Source: Leptothermofonsia sp049200465 (GTDB lineage: Bacteria; Cyanobacteriota; Cyanobacteriia; Leptolyngbyales; Leptolyngbyaceae). From it: a DNA stretch of 64,000 nt. This document shows positions 39,129 to 47,408 of this stretch, piece after piece. Each line of letters starts with the position of its first letter. Positions within the stretch are counted from its first letter, which is position 1. The notes beneath the pieces were generated by a model. That model did not search any database. It saw only the letters and a program-made list of their open reading frames with translations, and had not been told where the DNA came from. The stretch covers positions 3,348,001-3,412,000 of the forward strand of contig NZ_CP120836.1 of assembly GCF_049200465.1 (NCBI RefSeq), given 5' to 3'. The translations under genes and the position numbers were made by a program.

Positions 39129-39458
39129 TTGAGCTACTTCCAGGAAGCAAAAGCCCATTTTGTTGCGGCTCACCAAAATCCGGTTAATCAAGCGTTGCAT
39201 CATCTGACGAACCTTCTGGCGATCGCCGCTGTCATCTTTCTGTTTCTTGACTGGCGAATCACCCTGATCTGCCTGGTGTTTACCCAAATATTTGCGATCG
39301 GAGGTCACATCTTTTTTGGAAAAAATGAACCAGCCTTTGTCAAATATCCAGGTGGTATCACAATCTTGGCATCCCTTTCCTGGTCACTTGACCATTGGTT
39401 TGGGCTGCGTCAGGCATTAGCCTATTTCACACACCGGTCTGAGGAGAATCGCGGGTAG
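39129..39458 (+). CDS. Mpo1-like (DUF962) protein
   Basis: The 109-aa protein begins at TTG 39129, five bases after AAGGAG, giving MSYFQEAKAHFVAAHQNPVNQALHH; a longer upstream frame is spacer. It matches DUF962/Mpo1-like: the HxNPxNxxxHH motif, two hydrophobic hairpins and GHIFFGKNEPAF. Yeast Mpo1 performs alpha-oxidation of a 2-hydroxy fatty acid derived from phytosphingosine. Its position near an oxoamine synthase and a fatty acid hydroxylase is suggestive of lipid metabolism. Confidence 0.75.
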   Translation: MSYFQEAKAHFVAAHQNPVNQALHHLTNLLAIAAVIFLFLDWRITLICLVFTQIFAIGGHIFFGKNEPAFVKYPGGITILASLSWSLDHWFGLRQALAYFTHRSEENRG

Positions 39459-39499
39459 GAGAGTTATCGCCATAGCCACAGGCTTGGGACAGGGTGAAG

Positions 39500-39580
39500 G
39501 GCGTTGCTGAAAAGCAGTATGAATCGAAACGAAGTTTCGAGCATACAGCACCTATTTTCATACCCAAATTCAGCAACACC
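39500..39580 (+). repeat. 80-bp MITE-like element, copy 4
   Basis: It has the ends GGCGTTGCTGAA and TTCAGCAACACC, and the internal CGAAACGAAGTTTCG hairpin is intact. It lies in the 336-bp spacer before the amidohydrolase gene. Confidence 0.8.
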
Positions 39581-39794
39581 GGGTGAAGAGGTGGAACTGG
39601 CTAGGGGCGCCCCCTTAATCCGGTGTTCTAGGCAAGTTGGCGACAACCATAGCAGGTGACAGGAAGGTAGAGGTTGGGTTGGAGTGATGGGTGTTGGAAA
39701 CTCCCCTAGTCCCCTGCCCCCTACTCCATCTTCCCTCCCAACAGAACGTATTGGACATAAATGAGAATGGCTAAAATTCCATCAAGGAGAAATC

Positions 39795-41201
39795 ATGTAC
39801 GACGGTTTGTTAGTGATCGATGCCGATGCCCACAAAATCGAAAATCCCCTGGTGCTGCGAGACTACGTCGAGCCAGAATATCGCAACCGGGTGGGACTGG
39901 TTGTTGATGAACGGGGCGATCAGCGAGCAAGGATTCTGGACTATAACCCGGAGACCGGGAAAAACGATCTGGTGCAAATGTTTCCCCGGCCCCGCGGAAC
40001 GAACCTTGGCGTATTCCGTGGCTTACATCCAGAAACCTCGATGGGAGCCATGTTCAATCGAGTGCGGATTGAGCATATGGATCAGGAAGGAATCGATATC
40101 CATGTCATTTACGGCACCCTGAACCTGATTTTTCCCAGCATTTTGGATAGGGATCTGGCGATCGCCCTCTGCCGCGCCTACAACAACTACATCGCTGACG
40201 ACTGCCGGGGCTATGACAATCGGCTCAAAGGGATTGGAGTCCTCCCCCTGCAAGATGTGGAAGAAGCCGTCAAGGAAATGCACCGCTGTATCAACGAACT
40301 GGGCCTGATTGGCGTTGCCGTTCCACCCAACCTGCCCATTCCCCATCCTGATGCACCCCAAGCATTTCCCAAAATCCGTACCTGTAAAGCCATCAGCCAC
40401 CCCGACTTCCGCCCCATCCTTCAGGCTGCCGTCGATCTAGACATCGCTCTCGGTATCCACGGCAGTCCCGGTAGCTTCATGATGAGTGGAATCGCTGACC
40501 ACATGGAAACCTTCGTCCTCAGCCACATTTTTGTCCAGCGCAACCAGCAGCAGCACGCCTTGGCTCGCATGGTGTTTGATGGTGCCTTTGAACAATTCCC
40601 CACCCTCCGAGTTGGTTTTCTAGAAGGGGGATGTGGCTGGCTCCCTGACCTGGCCCATGCCATGCACGAACATTGGGAGAAACGCATTCGCGACTTTGAT
40701 CCTCAAAATCCCTACCGTCCTCCGCTGATGGAGTTCACTAAGCTGATGATTCAGGAGCGAGGAACCCACAGCAGCACCAATATCATCAGCCAGGCAAAAA
40801 ACCTGTTTGACCTGCTCTGGACAGCAGACAAAGACCCCACCAAGATCAATGACTCCAGCCTCTACGAGCATTTTGAAATTCGTCACCGTGACCCTATGGA
40901 GTACTTTGAGCGGGGACAGATCTTTGTTTCCTTTGAATCTGATGACCCCAGCCCTGCTTACCTGCCTGTTGGTATGGGAGAAGTGGGTAAACACGTCGCC
41001 TGTTTCTCTGGTGACTATGGACATTGGGATGGAGTCTTGAGAGGCTGCGTTAGAGATGCTGCTTCCGTCTCTAACTACGATCGCGACCACCTCAGCCTGT
41101 TGCTCGGTGGAAACGCTATTGCCCTGTATGGCGATCGCCTGCGCCAATCCCTCCCCGCCTATGTCGCCACCTCTCCCAGCCTCAGTAGTGCCAGTCGGTA
41201 G
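39795..41201 (+). CDS. amidohydrolase-family (ACMSD-like TIM-barrel) metal-dependent hydrolase
   Basis: The 468-aa protein belongs to the amidohydrolase_2 group. It opens with VIDADAHKIENP, where D-x-D-x-H provides metal ligands, followed by EHMDQEGIDIHVIYGT, a barrel His in LGIHGSPGS, and the late FSGDYGHWD segment. Such proteins are often decarboxylases or hydrolases of unknown substrate. AAGGAG lies just upstream of the ATG. It appears to be a single gene. Confidence 0.75.
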   Translation: MYDGLLVIDADAHKIENPLVLRDYVEPEYRNRVGLVVDERGDQRARILDYNPETGKNDLVQMFPRPRGTNLGVFRGLHPETSMGAMFNRVRIEHMDQEGIDIHVIYGTLNLIFPSILDRDLAIALCRAYNNYIADDCRGYDNRLKGIGVLPLQDVEEAVKEMHRCINELGLIGVAVPPNLPIPHPDAPQAFPKIRTCKAISHPDFRPILQAAVDLDIALGIHGSPGSFMMSGIADHMETFVLSHIFVQRNQQQHALARMVFDGAFEQFPTLRVGFLEGGCGWLPDLAHAMHEHWEKRIRDFDPQNPYRPPLMEFTKLMIQERGTHSSTNIISQAKNLFDLLWTADKDPTKINDSSLYEHFEIRHRDPMEYFERGQIFVSFESDDPSPAYLPVGMGEVGKHVACFSGDYGHWDGVLRGCVRDAASVSNYDRDHLSLLLGGNAIALYGDRLRQSLPAYVATSPSLSSASR

Positions 41202-41222
41202 TAGTGGTGAGTTGTTGATTGT

Positions 41223-41283
41223 TATAGCGATCCTATTTGGATTGTGAGAAAGGCTTCCTGTGGAATCCTTTCTCACAATCCCC
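41223..41283 (+). repeat. hairpin element with family C end
   Basis: ATAGCGATCCTATTTGGATTGTGAGAAAGG is followed by CCTTTCTCACAATCC, a strong hairpin. The same arrangement occurs at 61282-61372. It may also end transcription of the amidohydrolase gene. Confidence 0.5.
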
Positions 41284-41369
41284 TACTCTCTCCCCGATTT
41301 CTCTAACAAAGTGAATAAATCCTTGAAAATCTCTAAGATGGAAGGACATGTGGTTTCAAATTCATAGAA

Positions 41370-42638
41370 ATGGCTTCCATCGCCCGCAAGAATTTGTTTG
41401 AGGATGTTCCCCGGTTTCTGGTTGCCCAGGCAGGCATCATGTTTGCTGTCAGTCTCATAACTATCCAGAAGGGAATTTTAGATGGCTTTACCCATTCCAC
41501 TGTTCGCCTGATTGAGCAATCCACTGCTGATCTTTGGGTTGCTCATAAGTCAATGGAATACCTGGAATTAACCTCTTCCCTATCCATTGAGCAACTTCTT
41601 AAAGTGCGGGGGGAAAAAGAGCGTCCAGGCGTGAAAGGGGTGGAATCTGCAGAAGCACTGTCGATTCATGGAACCCGCTGGCGTGCTCCTAATGGACACA
41701 TTGATAATGTCCGCATCTTTGGCTTTAACCCTGACGGACAATTATTCGGCCATTGGGAGATGACTCAGGGACAAATTAGCAGTCTCAAAACCCCTTACAC
41801 CCTGATTACGGACAAATCGAATATCAACAATCTGGGGCTGAAACAGATTGGAGAAACAGGAGAAATCTCTTCCCTGCCAGCAAAGCTGGTTGGCCTCAGC
41901 CGAAACACCCAATCGATGGCATCCAGTCCTTACGTGTACGCGTCTTTGGAATCGGCAAACGCTTATCTGTTCGGTGGGCTCTCCGCCAAAGTCAATTGCA
42001 AAGTGGTGGCAGGCGACCTTCAGTGCCTCAACGAGTTTGAGGCTGACTCTAAATCCACTTCCAAAGTTTTTGAGCCTAAGCCACCGCGACGGTTGAACCT
42101 ATCAGACCCCATCACATATATTCTGGTCAAGGCAGCGCCGGGACAAGACATCCAGAAACTGCGAAAAAATTTAGAAGCGGCTCTGCCGGATACCCGCGCC
42201 TACACCACCCAGGAAATGGTTGATCTTACCCGTACCTACTGGCAAAAACGAACTGGGGTAGGTTTTATCCTGGGATTAGGAGCGGTCGTAGGTTTTGTTG
42301 TAGGGATTGTCGTGGTCAGTCAGATCCTTTATTCCTCGATATCAGACCATCTCAAAGAATTTGGTACCTTGAAAGCAATGGGCGCATCGGATTGGGTGAT
42401 CTATCGCGTTATCACTGAACAGGCCCTGTGGATGGCAGTGCTTGGTTACGTACCGAGTATTGTTCTTTGCATTGGGTTGAGTGCTTGGACGGTGGCAACG
42501 CGGGGAATCATGATTTTAATTACCCCCACAACAGCCTTTGGCGTGTTTGGTCTGACAATAATTATGTGTGTTGGCTCTGCTCTGTTTGCAATTCAAAAAG
42601 TGACCCATATTGATCCAGCAATTGTGTTTAAAGCGTAA
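41370..42638 (+). CDS. DevC-type ABC transporter permease (FtsX/MacB-like)
   Basis: The 422-aa protein has one N-terminal transmembrane helix (near 25-45), a large extracytoplasmic domain, and three C-terminal helices with the FtsX-like segment HLKEFGTLKAMGASDWVIYRVI. It matches DevC, the permease of DevBCA exporters that move glycolipids or other products through periplasmic adaptor DevB and TolC. The ATP-binding partner follows after 197 bp, but no DevB adaptor is present here. Confidence 0.85.
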   Translation: MASIARKNLFEDVPRFLVAQAGIMFAVSLITIQKGILDGFTHSTVRLIEQSTADLWVAHKSMEYLELTSSLSIEQLLKVRGEKERPGVKGVESAEALSIHGTRWRAPNGHIDNVRIFGFNPDGQLFGHWEMTQGQISSLKTPYTLITDKSNINNLGLKQIGETGEISSLPAKLVGLSRNTQSMASSPYVYASLESANAYLFGGLSAKVNCKVVAGDLQCLNEFEADSKSTSKVFEPKPPRRLNLSDPITYILVKAAPGQDIQKLRKNLEAALPDTRAYTTQEMVDLTRTYWQKRTGVGFILGLGAVVGFVVGIVVVSQILYSSISDHLKEFGTLKAMGASDWVIYRVITEQALWMAVLGYVPSIVLCIGLSAWTVATRGIMILITPTTAFGVFGLTIIMCVGSALFAIQKVTHIDPAIVFKA

Positions 42639-42835
42639 TTGCATTCATTGCACCTGACCGGAGGAGGTTGATAATCGGTATACTTCTTTACGATATGTAA
42701 AGTGATCACCGACTATGTTCGGATCAGGAGCGATCTCCGTGGACCTAAAATCATTTCCTGCTTAGCTTCAGCTCAGCACACGTTGTTTTTGTTTTCTCCT
42801 CGCCATTTGACCCACCCTATGTACTGTAAAAACGA

Positions 42836-43594
42836 ATGGCTGCTTTCAAAACCAAATTTGTAACCAGTGTCCAGAAACCTGTGCAGGATCTTCCATCTCC
42901 AATCACCGGTGAGCGATTCGTCTCTAAGGCGGTTGTTGCCCATGGGGTTGAAATGGTATTCCGTGCGGGTTCAGAGCTTTACCCAGTGCTGCATGGGATC
43001 GATCTTGAGATTCAGCAGGGAGATATCCAGCTCCTGATGGGGCCATCGGGCTCTGGTAAAACGACGCTGCTTTCAATCCTAGCAGGGATTTTGACGCCGA
43101 CGGCTGGAAATGTCTGGCTGCTGGGGCAGGAGATTACGAACATGGGGCGCGATCGCCTTTCCCGGTTCCGGTTAGAAAATATTGGTTTCATCTTTCAGGG
43201 GTTTAACCTTTTCCCGGCGCTAACCGCTGCCGAGAATGTGGAAGTGGCCCTCAAGGTGAAGGGGTTTAAAGGGGCCACCGCTCGTCAGAAGGCATTGGAT
43301 CTCCTGGATCAGGTGAAGCTGTCCGATAAGGCCAATCAGCTTCCCAGGGATTTATCAGGCGGTCAAAAGCAGCGGGTGGCGATCGCCCGTGCCCTGGCCG
43401 GTGATCCCCAACTCATCATGGCAGACGAGCCCACCGCTTCCCTCGACTCCCATAATGGTCACGCTGTCATTGAACTTCTACGCCAACTGGCAAAAGAGTC
43501 GAATCGCACGGTTCTCATTGTGACCCATGATCCGCGCCTGATTGATGTTGCCGACCGGGTTGCCTATCTGGAAGACGGGATATTGCGGAGTTAG
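42836..43594 (+). CDS. DevA-type ABC transporter ATP-binding protein
   Basis: The 252-aa ATPase has Walker A GPSGSGKTT, the Q-loop FQGFNLF, the signature LSGGQKQR, Walker B LIMADEPTASLD and the His switch THD. It belongs to the MacB/LolD group that works with FtsX-like permeases, so it pairs with the preceding gene. It has an unusually long N-terminus of about 30 residues before the domain. Confidence 0.9.
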   Translation: MAAFKTKFVTSVQKPVQDLPSPITGERFVSKAVVAHGVEMVFRAGSELYPVLHGIDLEIQQGDIQLLMGPSGSGKTTLLSILAGILTPTAGNVWLLGQEITNMGRDRLSRFRLENIGFIFQGFNLFPALTAAENVEVALKVKGFKGATARQKALDLLDQVKLSDKANQLPRDLSGGQKQRVAIARALAGDPQLIMADEPTASLDSHNGHAVIELLRQLAKESNRTVLIVTHDPRLIDVADRVAYLEDGILRS

Positions 43595-43620
43595 GGTAGT
43601 TGTTAGTTGTTGGTTGTTAG

Positions 43621-43700
43621 GGCGTTGCTGAAAAGCAGTATGAATCGAAACGAAGTTTCGAGCATACACTACCTGTTTCATACCCAAATTCAGTAACGCC
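43621..43700 (+). repeat. 80-bp MITE-like element, copy 5
   Basis: It has the ends GGCGTTGCTGAA and TTCAGTAACGCC around the CGAAACGAAGTTTCG hairpin. It follows the devA-like gene by 26 bp. Confidence 0.8.
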
Positions 43701-43784
43701 TGGTTATTAGAAAGCGGTAAAGAATGAGGAAGTCATAGGGTATTCCCCACTCCCCCCCAACCCCTCACTCCCCCCATCCCCCTT

Positions 43785-44474
43785 ATGAAAACTCTGCTCC
43801 AGACCCTCAAAGGCGGACTTGTTGTTTCCTGTCAGGCTCCGGCTGATTCACCCATGCATGAACCATTCGTGATTGCAGCAATGGCAGAGGCATCGGTGAA
43901 GCAGGGTGCGGTTGGTGTTCGGATTGACACTCCTGCCCATGTTCGGGCTGTGCGGCAACGGCTGTCTGCGCCCATCATCGGGCTGTGGAAGCAACAGATT
44001 CCGGGATCAGAGGTTTACATTACACCCCAGTTTCATCATGCGGCTGCGATCGCCGAAGCTGGGGCAGATATCATCGCGATTGATGCCACCCTGAGAGAAC
44101 GTCCAGGTGGTGAAACTGTGGAATCTCTAATTCAGCAAATTCATACCCAATTAGGCAAGCTGGTGATGGCAGATGTGGATACGCTGGAAGCGGCGATCGC
44201 AGCGGCCAGCGCTGGAGCCGACCTGATTGGTACAACTCTCTACGGTTACACGGCAGAAACCCGGCAATTCACCCCACCAGGCTTTGCCCTTTTGACCCAA
44301 ATAGCTAAGCAATTGAGCACCCCTATCCTTTGCGAAGGAGGAATCAGTTCGCCCGCAATGGCCCGACAGGCAATCGACCTGGGCGCTCATGCTGTAGTCG
44401 TCGGTACGGCAATTACTGGGATCGATCTTCAGGTCAAGGCTTATCAGTCAGCTCTAGAGATAGGCTTATGCTAA
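43785..44474 (+). CDS. nanE: N-acetylmannosamine-6-phosphate 2-epimerase
   Basis: The 229-aa TIM-barrel protein is of the NanE family, which interconverts ManNAc-6-P and GlcNAc-6-P. It has the expected KGGLVVSCQAPADSPM start, Lys in IGLWKQQ, DATLRERP and the phosphate-binding GGISSPAMARQAIDLGAHAVVVGTAIT. No other sialic acid genes are nearby, so a role in amino-sugar recycling is likelier than sialic acid use. The CNNM-like gene follows after 40 bp. Confidence 0.88.
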   Translation: MKTLLQTLKGGLVVSCQAPADSPMHEPFVIAAMAEASVKQGAVGVRIDTPAHVRAVRQRLSAPIIGLWKQQIPGSEVYITPQFHHAAAIAEAGADIIAIDATLRERPGGETVESLIQQIHTQLGKLVMADVDTLEAAIAAASAGADLIGTTLYGYTAETRQFTPPGFALLTQIAKQLSTPILCEGGISSPAMARQAIDLGAHAVVVGTAITGIDLQVKAYQSALEIGLC

Positions 44475-44514
44475 AAGCATAGGCAGCTAATCCTGGATTT
44501 AAACAACTTAAAAA

Positions 44515-45855
44515 ATGACCTCCATAACCTTTGAAATTTTGCTAATCGTCCTGCTGATTATTGCGAATGGTATTTTCTCTGGGTCTGAAATCGCAGTTAT
44601 CTCTGCCCGAAAAGTTAGATTGGAGCAGCTAGCAAAGAAGGGAAGTAGTAGAGCGCGGCTAGCTTTAAAACTGGCAAACTCTCCCAATAACTTTTTATCA
44701 ACGGTTCAAATTGGGATTACCCTAATTGGGATTTTGAGCGGTGCTGTGGGTGGTGCAACAGTTGCTGAACGGCTTAGAGCGTTCTTTGCCACTATTTCTC
44801 CCCTTGCTCCCTATAGCCAACCCCTCAGTATTTTCATTGTTGTAGCAACCATTACCTACCTTTCGCTGGTGATTGGTGAGCTTGTCCCTAAACGAATTGC
44901 GCTCAGTAATCCTGAGCAGATTGCCTGTCGGGTAGCCGGTCCAATGCGATCGCTAGCGACCCTCGCCGCTCCGCTGGTTCATTTTTTAAGCATTTCGACG
45001 GATTGGCTACTTAAGCTATTGGGCATTCAAGCATCGGAAGAACCGATGGTAACCGAAGAGGAGATTAAGGGGTTAATTCAGCAGGGCACTCAGGCAGGGA
45101 TGTTTGAAGAAGCAGAACAGGAAATGGTCTCCAGAGTTTTTCGGCTGGGCGATCGCCCAATTAAAACCTTAATGACTCCCCGAACAGCGATCGCCTGGCT
45201 AGACGTAAATGCATCGATGGAAGAAAATCAGCGTGAGATGATGGAATATCCTCATTCCTACTTTCCAGTGGGGCAGGGAAGCCTTGATAACTATCTTGGC
45301 ATTGTACGTATGAAAGACCTTCTAACTACTTATCTGTCGGGACAGCCTGTTGATCTTAGGAAACTTGTAAAACCCCCTCTGTTCATTCCAGAAAATACCC
45401 GTGCCCTTAATGTTTTGGAAACGTTTAAGGAATCAGGCACCCATATTGCTCTAGTTACTGATGAGTACGGTGGGATTGAAGGATTAGTGACTTTGAACGA
45501 TCTGGTAGAAGCAATTGTGGGTGAATTGCCAAACCACGAAGATATGGAGGAGCCAGCAGTAATTCTAAGGGAAGACGGTTCCTGGTTGCTGGACGGACTG
45601 TTGTCGGTTGATGAGCTGAAGGAACTCTTGCAGTGTGAAACCTTACCCAATGAACAAACAGGACACTATTTAACCCTGGGTGGATTTGTAATGGCAACTT
45701 TAGAACGGATTCCAAGGTCGGGTGACAGTTTTGAAGCAGGCAGGTTCCGTTTTGAAGTCGTTGATATGGACGGTACCCGTGTGGATAAGGTTATGGTAAC
45801 GCCAATTGAGCCAGTTGATTCAGAACCAGAAGAGAACAGCGAAGCGGATGATTAA
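44515..45855 (+). CDS. CNNM/CorC-type membrane protein (DUF21, CBS pair, CorC_HlyC)
   Basis: The 446-aa protein has an N-terminal DUF21 domain with about four helices (residues 1-195), a CBS pair (about 215-335, TLMTPRTAI) and a C-terminal transporter-associated CorC_HlyC domain (about 350-430, ending with an acidic tail). The family is linked to magnesium or divalent-cation export and is often misnamed hemolysin. It may be co-transcribed with nanE. Confidence 0.88.
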   Translation: MTSITFEILLIVLLIIANGIFSGSEIAVISARKVRLEQLAKKGSSRARLALKLANSPNNFLSTVQIGITLIGILSGAVGGATVAERLRAFFATISPLAPYSQPLSIFIVVATITYLSLVIGELVPKRIALSNPEQIACRVAGPMRSLATLAAPLVHFLSISTDWLLKLLGIQASEEPMVTEEEIKGLIQQGTQAGMFEEAEQEMVSRVFRLGDRPIKTLMTPRTAIAWLDVNASMEENQREMMEYPHSYFPVGQGSLDNYLGIVRMKDLLTTYLSGQPVDLRKLVKPPLFIPENTRALNVLETFKESGTHIALVTDEYGGIEGLVTLNDLVEAIVGELPNHEDMEEPAVILREDGSWLLDGLLSVDELKELLQCETLPNEQTGHYLTLGGFVMATLERIPRSGDSFEAGRFRFEVVDMDGTRVDKVMVTPIEPVDSEPEENSEADD

Positions 45856-46052
45856 TTGAAGTGAAACAAATCTGGAAAGACGTTGTTTCGTAATTGCCCG
45901 TCTGTTCTACCCATTGTTCTACACTCTGAATATCCTGGCTGGCTGAATATCCTGGCTGGGCGATCGGTTGTTAATGTTTGCAATCGGCAGATCGAGTACT
46001 GCTACCTCTTCATCCTAAACCTGACGAAGGTCAATAGCTGAACTTAGACAAA

Positions 46053-46159
46053 TATAGCTATGGCCACCAAGCTTAGGACAGGGTGCAGGGGCGGCCCCCC
46101 TGGCTGGGGGCGAAGCCCTCTCTAATTCCAATATCCTAACGCACCCGCGTAGAGCTATA
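46053..46159 (+). repeat. palindromic repeat family B, copy 4, in a 600-bp spacer
   Basis: The spacer 45856-46460 has no gene. This B copy has the ends AATATAGC and GAGCTATAA, and the core GGCCCCCCTGGCTGGGGGCG. The rest of the spacer shows no further pattern except short direct repeats such as GAATATCCTGGCTG near 45928. Confidence 0.6.
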
Positions 46160-46460
46160 AGAACTAGACAAATCACCTGCAACTTTCCCCCTACCCCTGA
46201 TCGTCAAACCATAGGGTAGAACAGAATTACCATGGAATTGAAATACTGGATACTGACTCAATCCTTAAATTTGACTAGTGACAACCGCAATTAATCTTAA
46301 ACCTGTAGAACAGGCAGATGCCAACTTCTCCCACTCTGGATAGGGATTCGACATTTTCCAAATTTAGGTTTTTATACACAAAATAAAATCTCCATGGGGG
46401 CTCTACCACTACACCTGTTGAATTAACGATTTATAAGTTCTGCCACTTAGGACTCCACCA

Positions 46461-46880
46461 GTGCTCCCCTTCGAATTTGTCGTGATTGGGAAGCCAATTT
46501 CCCACCAAACTAAGGATCGGAAGCGCCTTCAGGCCTGGAAAACAGTGGTTCGTAGCACTGCTGAAGCCTGCTGGAAATCAGGTGCACCCATAGGTGCACC
46601 GGTCAGAGTTGTGATTACCCATTACTATGAGGCAGAACCTGGAGGCGAAAGTGGTGTTCCTGATAGCGATAACATTGTGAAACCTGTTAGAGATGCCTTA
46701 AATGGGCTCATCTATGTGGATGACTACCAGGTAACTGATTTCGTCAGCCGTCGTCGCAGTCTCAACGGTTCATTTCGGGTTAAGGGAATGTCTCCCATAT
46801 TGGCAGAAGGATTTTGTAGTGGACAGGAGTTTTTACATATTCGCATAGAGGCTGCCCCTGACCCATCAGAGTTAAACTAA
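46461..46880 (+). CDS. RusA-family Holliday-junction endonuclease
   Basis: The 139-aa protein matches the RusA family: an N-terminal FVVIGKPISHQTKDR strand, and DSDNIVKPVRDALNGLIYVDDYQVTDF, which contains the conserved D..N..K...D.L and DD catalytic acids. RusA resolvases are often phage-derived, and a small nuclease-like gene follows, but no other phage genes are visible. It starts at GTG 46461 without a clear ribosome-binding site. Confidence 0.85.
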   Translation: MLPFEFVVIGKPISHQTKDRKRLQAWKTVVRSTAEACWKSGAPIGAPVRVVITHYYEAEPGGESGVPDSDNIVKPVRDALNGLIYVDDYQVTDFVSRRRSLNGSFRVKGMSPILAEGFCSGQEFLHIRIEAAPDPSELN

Positions 46881-46987
46881 TGTAGCTAGACGTAATTAAA
46901 TTAAATTAAGAATAATTTCGGGGAGGGAAGGGGTTTGGGGCTGCGCCCCCAAACCCCCTCTTTAAAGTTATTATTGCCACCTACTTC
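46881..46987 (+). repeat. palindromic repeat family A, copy 4
   Basis: It runs from GTAGCTAGACGTAATTAAA through GGGGTTTGGGGCTGCGCCCC to TTATTGCCACCTACTTC. It separates the RusA gene from the next small gene. Confidence 0.6.
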
Positions 46988-47057
46988 ATTGTCTCAATTG
47001 AATAAACGTTCTCATTTTCTCTGGCGGCTCATAGAATTTGGGGATATATTTTATAGT

Positions 47058-47360
47058 ATGACAAAGCCAGACTATCAAACTGAACTGGAACATCAGCGAC
47101 TATTGAAAGTGGCGAGGGAATACAGGCATAAGGGGTATGCAGTTACGATTCATCCCTCGTCCGTAGACCTGCCTCCAACGCTTTCTCAATGTCCCTTCGA
47201 TCTAATTGCAAAAGGTGAAGGGAAGACGATCGTGGTTGAAGTGCGATCCCGAGAAAATTTGACCCTCAATGGTCCTAAGGATCTCCGCTTGATGACTGAT
47301 CTGGTCCGCCAGATGCCTGGCTGGGAATTTGAGTTAGTGATTACTAATCCCCGTGATTAG
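47058..47360 (+). CDS. small PD-(D/E)xK nuclease-like protein
   Basis: The 100-aa protein has a restriction-endonuclease-like core: CPFDLIAKGEGKTIVVEVRSR, in which the D...ExR pattern stands for D...E-x-K. Similar small proteins (REase AHJR-like) occur in cyanobacteria; activity is unproven, as the terminal Lys is Arg. An upstream extension to 46935 would read through a repeat element and is rejected. TATAGT just before ATG 47058 may be a promoter box. Confidence 0.6.
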   Translation: MTKPDYQTELEHQRLLKVAREYRHKGYAVTIHPSSVDLPPTLSQCPFDLIAKGEGKTIVVEVRSRENLTLNGPKDLRLMTDLVRQMPGWEFELVITNPRD

Positions 47361-47408
47361 AGAAAATCTTTGCTGTTGTTTTATCTCTGGTACCTAGCCC
47401 CTTTAAAT

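Noticed and set aside
46935..47057. N-terminal extension of the small nuclease-like protein
   Set aside because: It would translate a family A repeat; the ATG at 47058 is a better start.
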